From: Pasteurellaceae bacterium
GTDB taxonomy: Bacteria; Pseudomonadota; Gammaproteobacteria; Enterobacterales; Pasteurellaceae
NCBI GenBank assembly: GCA_900756155.1
Contig: CAAEJV010000017.1
Coordinates: 248,001-312,000 of the forward strand
Length of the DNA: 64,000 nucleotides
Direction of reading: 5' to 3'
Shown piece by piece: positions 50,861 to 60,637 of this stretch. The notes under the pieces are model-generated. The model was not told where the DNA came from. It searched no databases and saw only the letters and a list, made by a program, of their open reading frames with translations. The position numbers and the translations under genes were made by a program. Position 1 is the stretch's first letter. Every line of letters starts with the position of its first letter.

Positions 50861-51730
50861 ATGGCGATTTTAATTAATAAAGAGACAAAAGTAATTTGCC
50901 AAGGTTTCACTGGTGCGCAAGGGACATTTCACAGCGAACAGGCATTAGCTTATGGCACAAAGTTAGTGGGTGGCGTTTCACCGAATAAAGGCGGAACAAC
51001 GCACTTAGGTTTGCCGGTATTTAATACAGTGCGTGAAGCGGTACAAGCTACAGGGGCTACAGCAACGATGATTTATGTACCTGCACCATTTTGCAAAGAT
51101 GCCATTTTAGAAGCTATTGATGCAGGTATTCAGTTGGTAGTCTGTATTACAGAAGGCATTCCAACATTGGACATGTTGTTGGTAAAACAAAAATTAAATG
51201 AAACGGGTGTTGTGATGATCGGCCCAAATTGTCCAGGTGTGATTACACCGGATGAGTGTAAGATTGGTATTATGCCGGGCAATATCCATAAAAAAGGCAG
51301 AGTAGGCATTGTTTCTCGTTCAGGCACCTTGACTTATGAAGCGGTAAAACAAACAACGGATGAAGGTTTCGGTCAATCCACTTGTGTCGGGATCGGCGGC
51401 GATCCTATTCCAGGATCTAACTTCATTGATATTCTTAAACGTTTCCAAGATGATCCTGAAACTGAAGCCATCGTGATGATTGGTGAAATCGGTGGCTCTG
51501 CAGAAGAAGAGGCGGCAGCATTCATTAAATCTCATGTAACAAAACCTGTGGTGGCTTATATCGCAGGTGTAACAGCACCAAAAGGCAAGCGTATGGGACA
51601 CGCGGGAGCGATTATCAGCGGTGGAAAAGGGACAGCTGAAGATAAAATTGCTGCACTTGAAGCAGCTGGCGTGAAAACGGTGAGAAGTCTCGCTGAAATC
51701 GGTTCAGCTCTCCGTGAATTGTTGAAATAA
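50861..51730 (+). CDS. sucD: Succinyl-CoA synthetase alpha subunit
   Basis: SucD binds CoA and carries the phosphohistidine. The 289-residue protein has the Rossmann CoA-binding start (CQGFTGAQGTFH near 13), IGPNCPGVI near 123 and the active-site GHAGAIISGG near 245. A GGAG ribosome-binding site lies within the end of sucC, so the two genes are coupled. A paired-uptake-signal terminator follows. Confidence 0.96.
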   Translation: MAILINKETKVICQGFTGAQGTFHSEQALAYGTKLVGGVSPNKGGTTHLGLPVFNTVREAVQATGATATMIYVPAPFCKDAILEAIDAGIQLVVCITEGIPTLDMLLVKQKLNETGVVMIGPNCPGVITPDECKIGIMPGNIHKKGRVGIVSRSGTLTYEAVKQTTDEGFGQSTCVGIGGDPIPGSNFIDILKRFQDDPETEAIVMIGEIGGSAEEEAAAFIKSHVTKPVVAYIAGVTAPKGKRMGHAGAIISGGKGTAEDKIAALEAAGVKTVRSLAEIGSALRELLK

Positions 51731-51747
51731 AAACTTAAAAAATAAAC

Positions 51748-51787
51748 CGCACTTTGGATGAGTTTTCAAAGTGCGGTCGTTTTTTAT
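51748..51787 (+). terminator. Terminator of sucCD
   Basis: ACCGCACTTTG and CAAAGTGCGGT form an 11-bp stem of paired uptake signals, followed by a C-G step and six T. Confidence 0.85.
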
Positions 51788-51852
51788 AACAAATTCTTAT
51801 AACCTGCCTCTAAATCGGTGTATAATCTCATCAGTTTTTTAAGGACAAAATT

Positions 51853-52476
51853 ATGAGCCAATTTTTCTATATCCACCCTGAAAATCCGCAAGCGCGTTTG
51901 ATTAATCAAGCGGTAGAAATTTTGCGTCAAGGTGGCGTTATTGTGTATCCGACAGATTCGGGCTATGCCTTGGGTTGTATGATAGGCGATAAACATGCGA
52001 TGGATCGTATTGTGGCGATTCGTAAATTACCAGACGGGCATAATTTTACGTTGGTATGTAGCGATTTATCCGAGCTTTCAACCTATGCAACGGTCAGTAA
52101 TGTGGCTTATCGCTTAATTAAAAACAATACACCGGGGCGTTATACCTTTATTTTGACGGCAACGAAAGAGCTTCCTCGTCGATTAATGACGTCAAAACGC
52201 AAAACGATTGGCTTGCGTGTACCGGATAATCAAATAGCCTTAGATTTATTGAAGGCATTAGGTGAACCGATTTTATCTTGCTCACTGATGTTGCCTGATA
52301 ATGAACATATGACTTATTCCGATCCAGAAGAGATTCGTGAATGTTTAGAACGTCAAGTGGATTTAATTATTCATGGTGGCTATTTAGGTCAAGAGCCAAC
52401 AACGGTGGTGGATTTAACGGAAGAATCGCCAGTAATTTTACGGGAAGGAAGTGGTAGTACCGATCCTTTCATTTAA
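51853..52476 (+). CDS. yciO: YciO (YrdC/Sua5-family protein)
   Basis: The 207-residue protein has the YrdC fold: GGVIVYPTDSGYALGCM near 30, RKLPDGHNFTL near 57, and SKRKTIGLRVPDNQIA near 113 with the KR-type motif. The family binds ATP and dsRNA-like substrates; TsaC/Sua5 relatives make threonylcarbamoyl-AMP for tRNA t6A, but YciO itself is probably not the main enzyme. It precedes rluB, as in H. influenzae and E. coli. Confidence 0.88.
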   Translation: MSQFFYIHPENPQARLINQAVEILRQGGVIVYPTDSGYALGCMIGDKHAMDRIVAIRKLPDGHNFTLVCSDLSELSTYATVSNVAYRLIKNNTPGRYTFILTATKELPRRLMTSKRKTIGLRVPDNQIALDLLKALGEPILSCSLMLPDNEHMTYSDPEEIRECLERQVDLIIHGGYLGQEPTTVVDLTEESPVILREGSGSTDPFI

Positions 52477-52515
52477 CTTATTTTAGACGCTTGGGAAAGC
52501 GACAAAGGAAAACAA

Positions 52516-53526
52516 ATGAAACCTATTCAAAAACCAGTCAGACAAGAACGTGAAAAACAAGCGGGAAAACAACCGCACTTTGAGCGTAAAGATCGTAAAA
52601 GTGCGATCAATTCTGACATCAAATCAACTCCAAAAGCCAAAGTAGCTAAATCTACTCGCCAATCTACCGTAGAAGGTGAAAAATTACAGAAAGTGCTTGC
52701 ACGTGCAGGACAAGGCTCTCGTCGTGAAATTGAAGCGATGATTGCTGAGAACCGTGTGAGTGTTGATGGCAAAATGGCGACTCTTGGTGATCGTATTGAT
52801 GTACATTCAGGTGTGAAAGTACGTATTGATGGTCGCATTATTAATCTTCAACAAGCACAAAAAGAAGTATGCCGTGTATTAATGTATTACAAACCAGAAG
52901 GCGAACTTTGCACGCGTAGTGATCCTGAAGGGCGTCCGACCGTATTCGATCGTTTACCACGCTTAAATGGCGCAAGATGGATTGCGGTCGGTCGTTTGGA
53001 TATTAATACTTCAGGCTTATTGCTTTTCACGACAGATGGCGAATTAGCTAACCGTTTAATGCACCCAAGTCGTGAAGTTGAACGCGAATATTCCGTGCGT
53101 GTATTTGGCCAAGTGGACGATGCCATGTTAGCGCGTTTACGTAAAGGCGTGCAGTTGGAAGATGGTCCAGCCAATTTCAAAGAAATCAAATTTGCCGGTG
53201 GTGTGGGCATTAACCAATGGTACGACGTGACCTTAATGGAAGGCCGTAACCGTGAGGTGCGCCGTCTGTGGGAATCACAAGGTATTCAAGTGAGCCGATT
53301 AATTCGTATTCGTTACGGCAACATTAAGCTAATGAAAGGCTTACCGCGAGGTGGCTGGGAAGAAATGGATTTGGAAAACGTCAACTATTTACGTGAATTA
53401 GTGGGCTTACCGCCTGAAACCGAAACTAAATTGGATGTGACAAAACCTCGTCGTCGACCAAAATCAGGTCAAATTCGTAAAGCAGTAAAACGCTATACTG
53501 AGTTAAGTAAACGCTATAAAAAATAG
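52516..53526 (+). CDS. rluB: 23S rRNA pseudouridine synthase RluB
   Basis: RluB makes pseudouridine 2605 in 23S rRNA. The 336-residue protein has a basic N-terminal extension, an S4 domain (KLQKVLARAGQGSRREIEAM near 56) and the RsuA-type catalytic GRLDINTSGLLLFTTDG near 158, with the catalytic Asp in it. A basic tail follows. cysB begins 12 bp after its stop. Confidence 0.94.
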   Translation: MKPIQKPVRQEREKQAGKQPHFERKDRKSAINSDIKSTPKAKVAKSTRQSTVEGEKLQKVLARAGQGSRREIEAMIAENRVSVDGKMATLGDRIDVHSGVKVRIDGRIINLQQAQKEVCRVLMYYKPEGELCTRSDPEGRPTVFDRLPRLNGARWIAVGRLDINTSGLLLFTTDGELANRLMHPSREVEREYSVRVFGQVDDAMLARLRKGVQLEDGPANFKEIKFAGGVGINQWYDVTLMEGRNREVRRLWESQGIQVSRLIRIRYGNIKLMKGLPRGGWEEMDLENVNYLRELVGLPPETETKLDVTKPRRRPKSGQIRKAVKRYTELSKRYKK

Positions 53527-53538
53527 GTGGTATTCGCG

Positions 53539-54510
53539 ATGAAAATGCAGCAACTCCGCTACATTGTTGAGATTGTAAACCAAAATTTAAATGTGACTGA
53601 AGCCGCTAATGCGCTTTATACCTCTCAGCCAGGTATCAGTAAACAAGTTCGCTTGTTAGAAGATGAATTAGGTTTAGAGATTTTTGAGCGTAATGGTAAA
53701 CACATTAAATCCATTACGCCGGCGGGTAAAAAAATCGTCGCTATTGCTCGTGAGCTTTTAGTGAAAGCGCAAAGCATTAAATCGGTTGCCAATGAATATA
53801 CTTGTCCGAATCATGGTGTGTTACGCATTGCGACAACTAATACGCAAGCGCGTTATATGTTGCCGGCTGTGGTGGAGCGTTTCTCTAAACAATATCCGGA
53901 TGTGAGTTTACATATTCATCAAGGTTCACCGACGCAAATCCATGATGCATTGATTTCAGGTGAAGTAGATTTAGCGATCACAACAGAAGCGCCGTATCTT
54001 TTTGATGATTTGATTCAACTGCCTTGCTATTTGTGGAATCGTTCGGTGATTGTTAAACCTGACCATCCTTTAGCAAAAGTGAAAAATCTTACTGTTGAGG
54101 AGTTAGGTAAATATCCGTTAGTCACCTATACCTTCGGTTTTACCGGTGTGTCTGATTTGGATTATGCCTTTAACCGCGCGGGGATTCTGCCGAATATTGT
54201 GTTTACCGCAACGGATGCTGACGTGATTAAAACTTATGTGCGTTTAGGATTAGGTGTGGGCATTATGGCCTCTATGGCACATACACCAGCAGATAAGGAT
54301 TTAGTGGCAATTGATGCGGGGCATTTGTTCCGTGCGAGTATGACGCAAATTGCATTTAAACACAGTACTTTCTTACGCAACTATATGTATGACTTTATTG
54401 AATTCTTCTCTCCACACTTAACTCGCCCAATGGTTGAAAAAGCTGAGAAATTGCGTGATAACAGCGCGGTGAAGAAATTGTTTGATAATGTTGAATTAGA
54501 AGTGAAATAA
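53539..54510 (+). CDS. cysB: LysR-type regulator CysB
   Basis: CysB activates sulfate assimilation and cysteine genes when N-acetylserine accumulates. The 323-residue protein has a winged HTH near residues 19-40 (AANALYTSQPGISKQVRLLE) and a periplasmic-binding-protein-like sensor domain (TTNTQARYMLP near 100). I use ATG 53539, matching MK-QQLRYIVE of E. coli CysB; the upstream in-frame GTG is not needed. It could control the thiosulfate-uptake genes at 38-40 kb, but no site was tested. Confidence 0.94.
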   Translation: MKMQQLRYIVEIVNQNLNVTEAANALYTSQPGISKQVRLLEDELGLEIFERNGKHIKSITPAGKKIVAIARELLVKAQSIKSVANEYTCPNHGVLRIATTNTQARYMLPAVVERFSKQYPDVSLHIHQGSPTQIHDALISGEVDLAITTEAPYLFDDLIQLPCYLWNRSVIVKPDHPLAKVKNLTVEELGKYPLVTYTFGFTGVSDLDYAFNRAGILPNIVFTATDADVIKTYVRLGLGVGIMASMAHTPADKDLVAIDAGHLFRASMTQIAFKHSTFLRNYMYDFIEFFSPHLTRPMVEKAEKLRDNSAVKKLFDNVELEVK

Positions 54511-54531
54511 GCATAGAAAAATATAAAAGTG

Positions 54532-54570
54532 CGGTCAGAATTTAAGGCGAATTCTGACCGTTTCTTTTTT
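54532..54570. terminator. Terminator of cysB
   Basis: CGGTCAGAATT pairs with AATTCTGACCG (11 bp) over a 7-nt loop and ends in a T-rich tail; one arm contains an uptake-signal core. Confidence 0.8.
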
Positions 54571-55633
54571 ACAATAAAAACAAATGTGGCACTAAGTTCA
54601 TGACGATAACTGTTGCGATAGAAAGCAATAATCGTGATGAACCAAAGATAAACCCTCGGTTTGTACCATTATCAAATTTTACTAATAAATTTGCCATTGC
54701 GGTTAAAGCATAGACTTCAATCACCGTGAAAATGACCAAGTAAATATAAGCAGAAATCACAGAAATATATTTCAACGTAATAAACCAAGGCAGAATAATA
54801 CCAATAGCCAAGATTGGCGCCACCCATAGTGTTTGTTTAATCGTTAAATTAATTTTTCGAGAAAAATAACTTTGTAATGACACTGTCAGTAAACCATTCA
54901 CAAAAAGTGCAATGGGGGAGTGTTCCGGCATGCCTAATTTGTTATCAAACAGGAAAGGGAAGATCACAAAGAATGACGTTGCAATGGAAAGGGGAATAAA
55001 CAACATCAAATGCACCAATAAAAATTCTTTAGTGATGATTTCTTTAATTTGGGCAAAGCGAAATTTCACTAAGGTTTGCAAAGTTTGGATTTGATAAAAC
55101 GGTTTAACCATTAAGGCAAAGAGAACCGCTTCCATTGCAAAGCAGACCCAAATTAGCCATTCAATGTGATTGTATTTGATAAATGGAATCACCAATAAGG
55201 GCGCAAACATAGACGACATGGAGGTAACTTTCAAATATTTTCCCTGTAATCGGGTTTTCTCTTTGTATTCTTCACCCGCGAGAACCAATAGGCAGGCTTT
55301 CGCATTGGTACCAAACAAACAGCTGCCTAGGCCAAAACAGGTGGTGGCAATTAAAAGCAGAAGGTAATTGTCAGCAGATAGAAAGAAAATATAGGCGATG
55401 ACATCTAAAAAGCATCCGAGCAACATCATTTTTGCCAGTCCAAAACGGTCACCCCAGATACCGGCTAAAATAGCCAATGCTTGGTTGCAGAAGAAAAGCA
55501 ACGAGAGCGAAAAGGCAATTTCACTGTTGCTTAATCCTTTTCCTTGTAAATAGATGAAAAATACCGTTTGCATGGAAAAAAATGCAAGGGTAGAAAAGAA
55601 ACGACGAGTCAGTAAAAGTTTTTGTAAATTCAT
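54569..55633 (-). CDS. Major facilitator superfamily transporter
   Basis: The 354-residue protein has about 11-12 membrane helices and MFS features (GIWGDRFGLAKMMLLGC near 58, GLGSCLFGTNAKACLLVL near 105), similar to multidrug-type exporters. Start ATG 55633 (MNLQKLLLTRRFF) is preferred to the upstream in-frame extension, which lacks family character. The substrate is unknown. Its stop lies in the cysB terminator tail. Confidence 0.75.
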   Translation of the reverse strand: MNLQKLLLTRRFFSTLAFFSMQTVFFIYLQGKGLSNSEIAFSLSLLFFCNQALAILAGIWGDRFGLAKMMLLGCFLDVIAYIFFLSADNYLLLLIATTCFGLGSCLFGTNAKACLLVLAGEEYKEKTRLQGKYLKVTSMSSMFAPLLVIPFIKYNHIEWLIWVCFAMEAVLFALMVKPFYQIQTLQTLVKFRFAQIKEIITKEFLLVHLMLFIPLSIATSFFVIFPFLFDNKLGMPEHSPIALFVNGLLTVSLQSYFSRKINLTIKQTLWVAPILAIGIILPWFITLKYISVISAYIYLVIFTVIEVYALTAMANLLVKFDNGTNRGFIFGSSRLLLSIATVIVMNLVPHLFLL

Positions 55634-55684
55634 TGTTTTATTAAAAAAAGAAAAGCACGCGTTTAGAACGCGCGCCAGTAATTT

Positions 55685-55724
55685 GTAAGTGCGGTCAAAA
55701 TTCACGACGATTTTTAACCGCACT
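55685..55724 (-). terminator. Uptake-signal hairpin after prmB
   Basis: AAGTGCGGT and ACCGCACTT bracket a mostly complementary AT-rich spacer between prmB and the MFS gene; it lacks a good T run, so termination is uncertain. Confidence 0.5.
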
Positions 55725-55729
55725 TGAGA

Positions 55730-56674
55730 TTAAAAAGAATCGTGATATTTCACTAAATCTTCGCGGCTGATAGCAAAAACACCTAGGCCACCATTTTTTA
55801 GTTCAACCCATTCAAATGGCACATCTGAATATTGTTCAATGAGACTTACCATGCTATTCCCTACTTCACAAACGAGCATGCCATTTGGCGTTAAATAATC
55901 TGCTGCTTGTTTTAAAATTTGTTTCGTAATCTCTAAACCATCAACACCGGAACCTAAGGCTAATTCAGGTTCATAATGGAATTCTTCCGGCATATCTGCC
56001 AAGTCTTCTTCATCCACATAAGGCGGATTGGAGACGATTAAATCATATTGTTGACCGAAGAGATTTTGGAATAAATCTGATTGAATCGGGAAAACACGAT
56101 GTTCTAATTGGTGACGCGCAATATTGATTTCTGCCACATTTAACGCATCCACAGAAAGATCGACCGCATCTACTTCCGCTTCAGGAAAGGCTTCAGCTGT
56201 TGCGATTGCGATACAACCACTTCCTGTACAAAGATCTAAAATACGTTTTGGCTCAGATTTTAAAAGCGGAGCAAATTTATCTTGGATTAATGCGCTGATT
56301 GGTGAGCGTGGAATAATCGTACGCTCATCCACATAGAATTCTAATCCGCAGAACCACGCACTATTCGTTAAATAAGCGACTGGCATACGTTGCTCAATAC
56401 GGCTTAAGACTAATTGTACTAAGGTTTCTTTTTCTGAATGAGTGAGTTTACTGTTAAATAAATCTTGCGGTAAATCGAGCGGTAATTGAAGCCCCGCAAG
56501 GACTAATTGAAGGCTTTCATCCCACGCATTGTCATGGCCTTGCCCGTAGTAAATATCAGAACGGTTGAATGAGCTGTATGTCCAGCGTAAAAAATCTTGA
56601 ATGGTCGTTAATTCACTTGCCACATTATCTTCTAAAATTGTCGCAACAAGTTCTTGATTGTGTAAGGTTTCCAT
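55730..56674 (-). CDS. prmB: Ribosomal protein L3 N5-glutamine methyltransferase
   Basis: PrmB methylates the glutamine of ribosomal protein L3. The 314-residue protein has a Rossmann methyltransferase domain with ILDLCTGSGCIAIATA near 138 and the catalytic VSNPPYVDEEDL near 200. ATG 56674 follows GAGG by 6 nt; an in-frame TTG upstream is less likely. It is divergent from smrB, as in other gammaproteobacteria. Confidence 0.94.
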   Translation of the reverse strand: METLHNQELVATILEDNVASELTTIQDFLRWTYSSFNRSDIYYGQGHDNAWDESLQLVLAGLQLPLDLPQDLFNSKLTHSEKETLVQLVLSRIEQRMPVAYLTNSAWFCGLEFYVDERTIIPRSPISALIQDKFAPLLKSEPKRILDLCTGSGCIAIATAEAFPEAEVDAVDLSVDALNVAEINIARHQLEHRVFPIQSDLFQNLFGQQYDLIVSNPPYVDEEDLADMPEEFHYEPELALGSGVDGLEITKQILKQAADYLTPNGMLVCEVGNSMVSLIEQYSDVPFEWVELKNGGLGVFAISREDLVKYHDSF

Positions 56675-56758
56675 TTTGTGCCTCAATAAAAAATTTGGCT
56701 AGTTATACCATAGAATAGATGTGCTATCATTAAGCAAAATAACAAATTGAGAAAAATA

Positions 56759-57268
56759 ATGATAGAACAAGATGATTTCGATCTTTTTCGGGCGGAAACA
56801 AAAGGGATCAAACCCATCAAGCAAGATACCTTTGTGGCACCTCGTCAAAAGAGCGGTCAAAAAAAATCCCCTTTACGTGATATTCGAGAAAAAGAAGATA
56901 CGCTTTTCTATTTTTCCGATGAATATGAACCACTGCTAAATGAACATGATGGTGTCATCAAATATTTACGTGAAGGGGAAGATAGCCATTTATTAAAGCA
57001 ACTTCGTCGTGGCGATTTTTCACCAGAATTATTTTTAGATTTGCATGGTTTAACTCGTGAACAAGCCAAAATGGAATTGGCAGCACTGCTGTTAGCTTGT
57101 GAAGATGAGCATGTTTATTGTGCGAGTATCATGACGGGCTATGGCACGTTTACGTTGAAGAAACAAATTCCACGTTGGTTAGTTCAGCACCCTAAAGTCC
57201 GAGCGTTACACCAAGCTCCTAAAGAATGGGGCGGAGAAGCGGCGATACTCATTTTAGTGGATGTATAA
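56759..57268 (+). CDS. smrB: Smr-domain endonuclease SmrB
   Basis: SmrB cuts mRNA between collided ribosomes to start rescue. The 169-residue protein has an N-terminal helical region and an Smr domain with the DLHGLTREQAK motif near 98 and GYGTFTLKKQIPRWL near 130. ATG 56759 is the first in-frame ATG; the ribosome-binding site is weak. It lies head-to-head with prmB. Confidence 0.9.
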   Translation: MIEQDDFDLFRAETKGIKPIKQDTFVAPRQKSGQKKSPLRDIREKEDTLFYFSDEYEPLLNEHDGVIKYLREGEDSHLLKQLRRGDFSPELFLDLHGLTREQAKMELAALLLACEDEHVYCASIMTGYGTFTLKKQIPRWLVQHPKVRALHQAPKEWGGEAAILILVDV

Positions 57269-57273
57269 AGAAA

Positions 57274-57306
57274 AAGTGCGGTCGAAATTGACCGTACTTT
57301 TTTTTT
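57274..57306. terminator. Terminator between smrB and argS
   Basis: AAAGTGCGGTC pairs with GACCGTACTTT (one mismatch) and has long T runs, serving convergent genes; the argS stop is at its edge. Confidence 0.8.
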
Positions 57307-59038
57307 ACATTTTTTCGATTGTCTTAATGCCTAATAACGCTAAACCTTGTTTTAAGGTTTTCTCTGTAAGAGAAGCGAGTTTTAAACGGCTTAATTTTAC
57401 ATTTTCATCTTCTGCATTTAAGATTGGGCAGTGTTCATAGAATGAAGAAAACACACCCGCCAACTCATATAAATAAGCACAGAGCACATGCGGTGTCCCT
57501 TCTTTACCCACCGTTTGGACCGCTTCTTCAAATTGAAGTAATTTGATCGCTAATGCACGTTCTTTTTCATCTGAAAGCTGAATTTTCGCTTCTGCAAGTG
57601 CGGTTGGATTCACGTTTGCTTTATTGAAGATTGAACGAATACGTGTGTAAGCATATTGCATATAAGGCGCGGTATTACCTTCAAAGCTGAGCATATTATC
57701 CCAATCGAACACATAGTCAGTGGTGCGGTTTTTAGAAAGATCCGCATATTTCACCGAACCAATACCAACAGCTTCAATAACCGCTGTTTTTTCATCGTCA
57801 GATAAATTAGTATTTTTCTCGTTGATTAATACAGTTGCACGCTCAATTGCTTCATCTAATAAATCTGCTAATTTTACGGTACCACCAGTACGAGTTTTGA
57901 ATGGTTTACCGTCTTTACCCAACATCATACCGAAGTTTTTATGTTCAAGTGAGAAGCTATCTGGTACATAACCTGCTTTACGCGTAATTAACCACGCTTG
58001 TTGCATATGTTGGCTTTGACGAGTATCAGAGAACACCAATGCACGATCTGCTTTTAAGGTTTCATAACGATATTTTGCTGCCGCAATATCGGTAGTGGTA
58101 TAAAGGAAACCGCCATCTTTCTTCTGAACGATAACACCCATCGGTTCGCCTTCTTTGTTTTTGAATTCATCAAGATAAACAACCAATGCACCTTCATCTT
58201 CAACCGCTAAACCTTGTTTTTTCAGATCTTCAACGATAGCAGGTAACATCGGGTTATAAAGGCTTTCACCCATCACATCTTTTTCAGTCAATGTGACATT
58301 CAAACGATCGTAGTTACGTTGGTTTTGTTGCATGGTGATATCAACTAATTTTTTCCACATTGTGCGGCAATATTCATCTCCACCTTGCAATTTCACTACA
58401 TAGTTACGCGCTTTTTCAGCGAAAGCTTCATCTTCATCATAATGTTTTTTCGCTTCGCGATAGAATGCTTCAAGATCTTGAAGTTCCATTTCACTCGCAT
58501 GTTCATTTTCCATTTTTTCAAGATAAGCAATAAGCATACCAAATTGTGTACCCCAGTCACCCACGTGATTCGCACGAATAACGTTGTGGCCTAAAAATTC
58601 AAGGGTACGAACAACGGCATCACCGATGATGGTAGAGCGTAAATGACCTACGTGCATTTCTTTCGCAACGTTTGGAGAAGAATAATCAATCACGATAGTT
58701 TGTTTTTCATTTGCGCTGACACCAAGATTTTGATCTTTTAATGCAGCAGAAACATTATTTGCTAACCAAGTAGGATTTAAGAAAATATTAATAAAACCTG
58801 GACCAGCAATTTCAATTTTTTCAGCAACATCAGAAAGATCAGCATGATCTAATACTTTTTGTGCAAATTCACGTGGATTTAAACCTAGTTTTTTTGCAGC
58901 TGCCATAATGCCGTTTGCTTGGTAGTCGCCAAATTGTGGTTTACCTGATTGGCGAATAAGCGCATCACATTGTTCATCTGCGCCAGCAGCAATCATCGCT
59001 TGTTTAATTTTATCGGATAAAATAGATTGAATATTCAC
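57305..59038 (-). CDS. argS: Arginyl-tRNA synthetase
   Basis: ArgS charges tRNA-Arg. The 577-residue class I synthetase has the N-terminal Add-1 domain, the HIGH-type motif SPNVAKEMHVGHLRSTIIGD near 121, and the C-terminal DALR anticodon-binding domain (NTAPYMQYAYTRIRSI near 455). A canonical KMSKS is absent, which is usual for ArgS. yecM is divergent from it. Confidence 0.96.
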   Translation of the reverse strand: MNIQSILSDKIKQAMIAAGADEQCDALIRQSGKPQFGDYQANGIMAAAKKLGLNPREFAQKVLDHADLSDVAEKIEIAGPGFINIFLNPTWLANNVSAALKDQNLGVSANEKQTIVIDYSSPNVAKEMHVGHLRSTIIGDAVVRTLEFLGHNVIRANHVGDWGTQFGMLIAYLEKMENEHASEMELQDLEAFYREAKKHYDEDEAFAEKARNYVVKLQGGDEYCRTMWKKLVDITMQQNQRNYDRLNVTLTEKDVMGESLYNPMLPAIVEDLKKQGLAVEDEGALVVYLDEFKNKEGEPMGVIVQKKDGGFLYTTTDIAAAKYRYETLKADRALVFSDTRQSQHMQQAWLITRKAGYVPDSFSLEHKNFGMMLGKDGKPFKTRTGGTVKLADLLDEAIERATVLINEKNTNLSDDEKTAVIEAVGIGSVKYADLSKNRTTDYVFDWDNMLSFEGNTAPYMQYAYTRIRSIFNKANVNPTALAEAKIQLSDEKERALAIKLLQFEEAVQTVGKEGTPHVLCAYLYELAGVFSSFYEHCPILNAEDENVKLSRLKLASLTEKTLKQGLALLGIKTIEKM

Positions 59039-59126
59039 GGTTTTTCCTAATCTTGAAATTGAATAATGAAAATAATCGGCTATGATACCGTTGTTTATAG
59101 ATTTCTCAAAGTAAGAGCAGGAGAAA

Positions 59127-59696
59127 ATGTCAAATTTAATGGAAAAATCGACCGCACTTTATCAAGAGTTGCCTTTATTTCAGGAAAAAATTCAGCAATT
59201 AGCTGCCGTCATGAAAGTGAATTTAGCGGATTATCAAATTGATCATTTAGCTTTAAGAGCAAATACTGAAGAAAAAGCAAAAAATTGGCTGACAGAGTTA
59301 TTAAAGTGCGGTAGAATTTTAAGCGATAATATCGTCAATGGGCGTCCTATCTATTTGATTGAATTAGATGAGCCAGTTGATTTCATTGGTCAGCCTGTCG
59401 ATGTTATTGAATTACCGTTTCCTAAAAATAAACAATATCCCCAAGAAACTTGGGAACATATTGAAATTGTAATGCCGTTTTTACCTCATGAATCTGTTGA
59501 GGATTGGGTTAATCGGATTTGCAATACATTTTTATGGAAGGAACTAACTCAATTAACCATGAAGGTGAGCGAACCTAAGGTGGAAGGGGAGCAATTGCCC
59601 AATCCATCAATTGCAGTGAGTTTTGTTGATAAAACAGAAAATCACGTTTGCATAAAGGTTCATCCTTATACAATAAAGAAAATACTCGAGGTTTAG
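59127..59696 (+). CDS. YecM-family protein (VOC-like fold)
   Basis: The 189-residue protein matches the YecM family (LADYQIDHLALRANTEEKA near 35, IELPFPKNKQYPQETWEHIEIV near 91, in parts), which has a vicinal-oxygen-chelate fold with a probable metal site. No activity is known. AGGAG precedes the ATG. A lipoprotein gene follows 4 bp after its stop. Confidence 0.85.
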   Translation: MSNLMEKSTALYQELPLFQEKIQQLAAVMKVNLADYQIDHLALRANTEEKAKNWLTELLKCGRILSDNIVNGRPIYLIELDEPVDFIGQPVDVIELPFPKNKQYPQETWEHIEIVMPFLPHESVEDWVNRICNTFLWKELTQLTMKVSEPKVEGEQLPNPSIAVSFVDKTENHVCIKVHPYTIKKILEV

Positions 59697-59700
59697 TGTA

Positions 59701-60000
59701 ATGAAAAAAATTACCTTAGCATTAACTGTCTTATTAAGTTTAGGTTTATCAGCTTGTTCATCTCAATCACAAAAAGATGAAAGCGCTTATAAAGGTCAAG
59801 TTATCTTCACCGAATTCCAAGGTGATGATGTAAAATTAACCGTTCGTAAAAACGACTGCTCATACAAACAAGAAGGTGAAACAGAAGTTATCGTTCACAA
59901 ATACGATTCAACTTTAGTAACTGGTGCTTGTGTGAAAGTATCTGACAACGGTCAAGGCGTGAAAAACGTTTCTACTTGGTCTCCAAGAAACCCAATCTAA
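59701..60000 (+). CDS. Small lipoprotein of unknown function
   Basis: The 99-residue protein has a clear lipoprotein signal with the lipobox LSAC (Cys near 19) and a mature part of about 80 residues with two further Cys that could form a disulfide. Its role is unknown. It starts 4 bp after yecM with no strong ribosome-binding site, so it may be translationally coupled. Codon use is biased, suggesting high expression. Confidence 0.7.
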   Translation: MKKITLALTVLLSLGLSACSSQSQKDESAYKGQVIFTEFQGDDVKLTVRKNDCSYKQEGETEVIVHKYDSTLVTGACVKVSDNGQGVKNVSTWSPRNPI

Positions 60001-60023
60001 TTTATTTTTAGAAGGTTAGTTTT

Positions 60024-60488
60024 ATGAAAAAAGTAACAGTAGCATTAGCACTTATGATGTCTATCGGCTTAACCGGTTGTGCAAACACTGATATTTTTAG
60101 CGGTGATGTGTATGAAGCTGGACAAGCAAAAGAAGCGCGTTCAATTAGCTATGGTACTATTGTTTCTGTCCGTCCTGTTAAAATCCAAGCGGATAACCCA
60201 GGTGTAATTGGTACAGTTGGTGGTGGTGCTTTAGGTGGTATCGCTGGTAGTACAATTGGCGGTGGTACCGGACAAGCAATTGCAACTGCAGTAGGTGCAA
60301 TTGGCGGGGCGATTATTGGTAGCAAAGCTGAAGAGAAAATGAGCCAAGTTAATGGTGCAGAACTTGTTATCAGAAAAGATAATAGAGAAGAGATCGTTGT
60401 GGTTCAAAAAGCGGATCCTAGCTTCAAAGCGGGTCGTCGCGTAAGAATCGTTGGCGGTTCATCATTAAATGTTTCTGTTATCAACTAA
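60024..60488 (+). CDS. pcp: SlyB/Pcp-family outer-membrane lipoprotein
   Basis: The 154-residue lipoprotein (lipobox LTGC, Cys near 19) has the glycine-zipper segment GTVGGGALGGIAGSTIGGGT near 68 followed by a short C-terminal beta domain. This matches the 15-kDa Pcp lipoprotein of H. influenzae and SlyB of enterobacteria, which assemble in the outer membrane and help keep it stable. It is third in the yecM-lipoprotein-pcp run and is followed by its own terminator. Confidence 0.9.
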   Translation: MKKVTVALALMMSIGLTGCANTDIFSGDVYEAGQAKEARSISYGTIVSVRPVKIQADNPGVIGTVGGGALGGIAGSTIGGGTGQAIATAVGAIGGAIIGSKAEEKMSQVNGAELVIRKDNREEIVVVQKADPSFKAGRRVRIVGGSSLNVSVIN

Positions 60489-60506
60489 CTAAAACTAGAA
60501 ATAGAA

Positions 60507-60539
60507 AAAAGCGAGCCATAATTAGGTTCGCTTTTTTTA
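60507..60539 (+). terminator. Terminator of pcp
   Basis: GCGAGCC and GGTTCGC form a stem with one G-T pair and a 7-nt loop, followed by seven T. Confidence 0.85.
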
Positions 60540-60637
60540 TGTTTTAAATCAAAAGAAAGTGCGGTTGTTTTTTGCTTGAAAGTCAAAAATATGATACAAC
60601 TATCAACCGTTATTTCACATCAACAATAGGAAGCAAA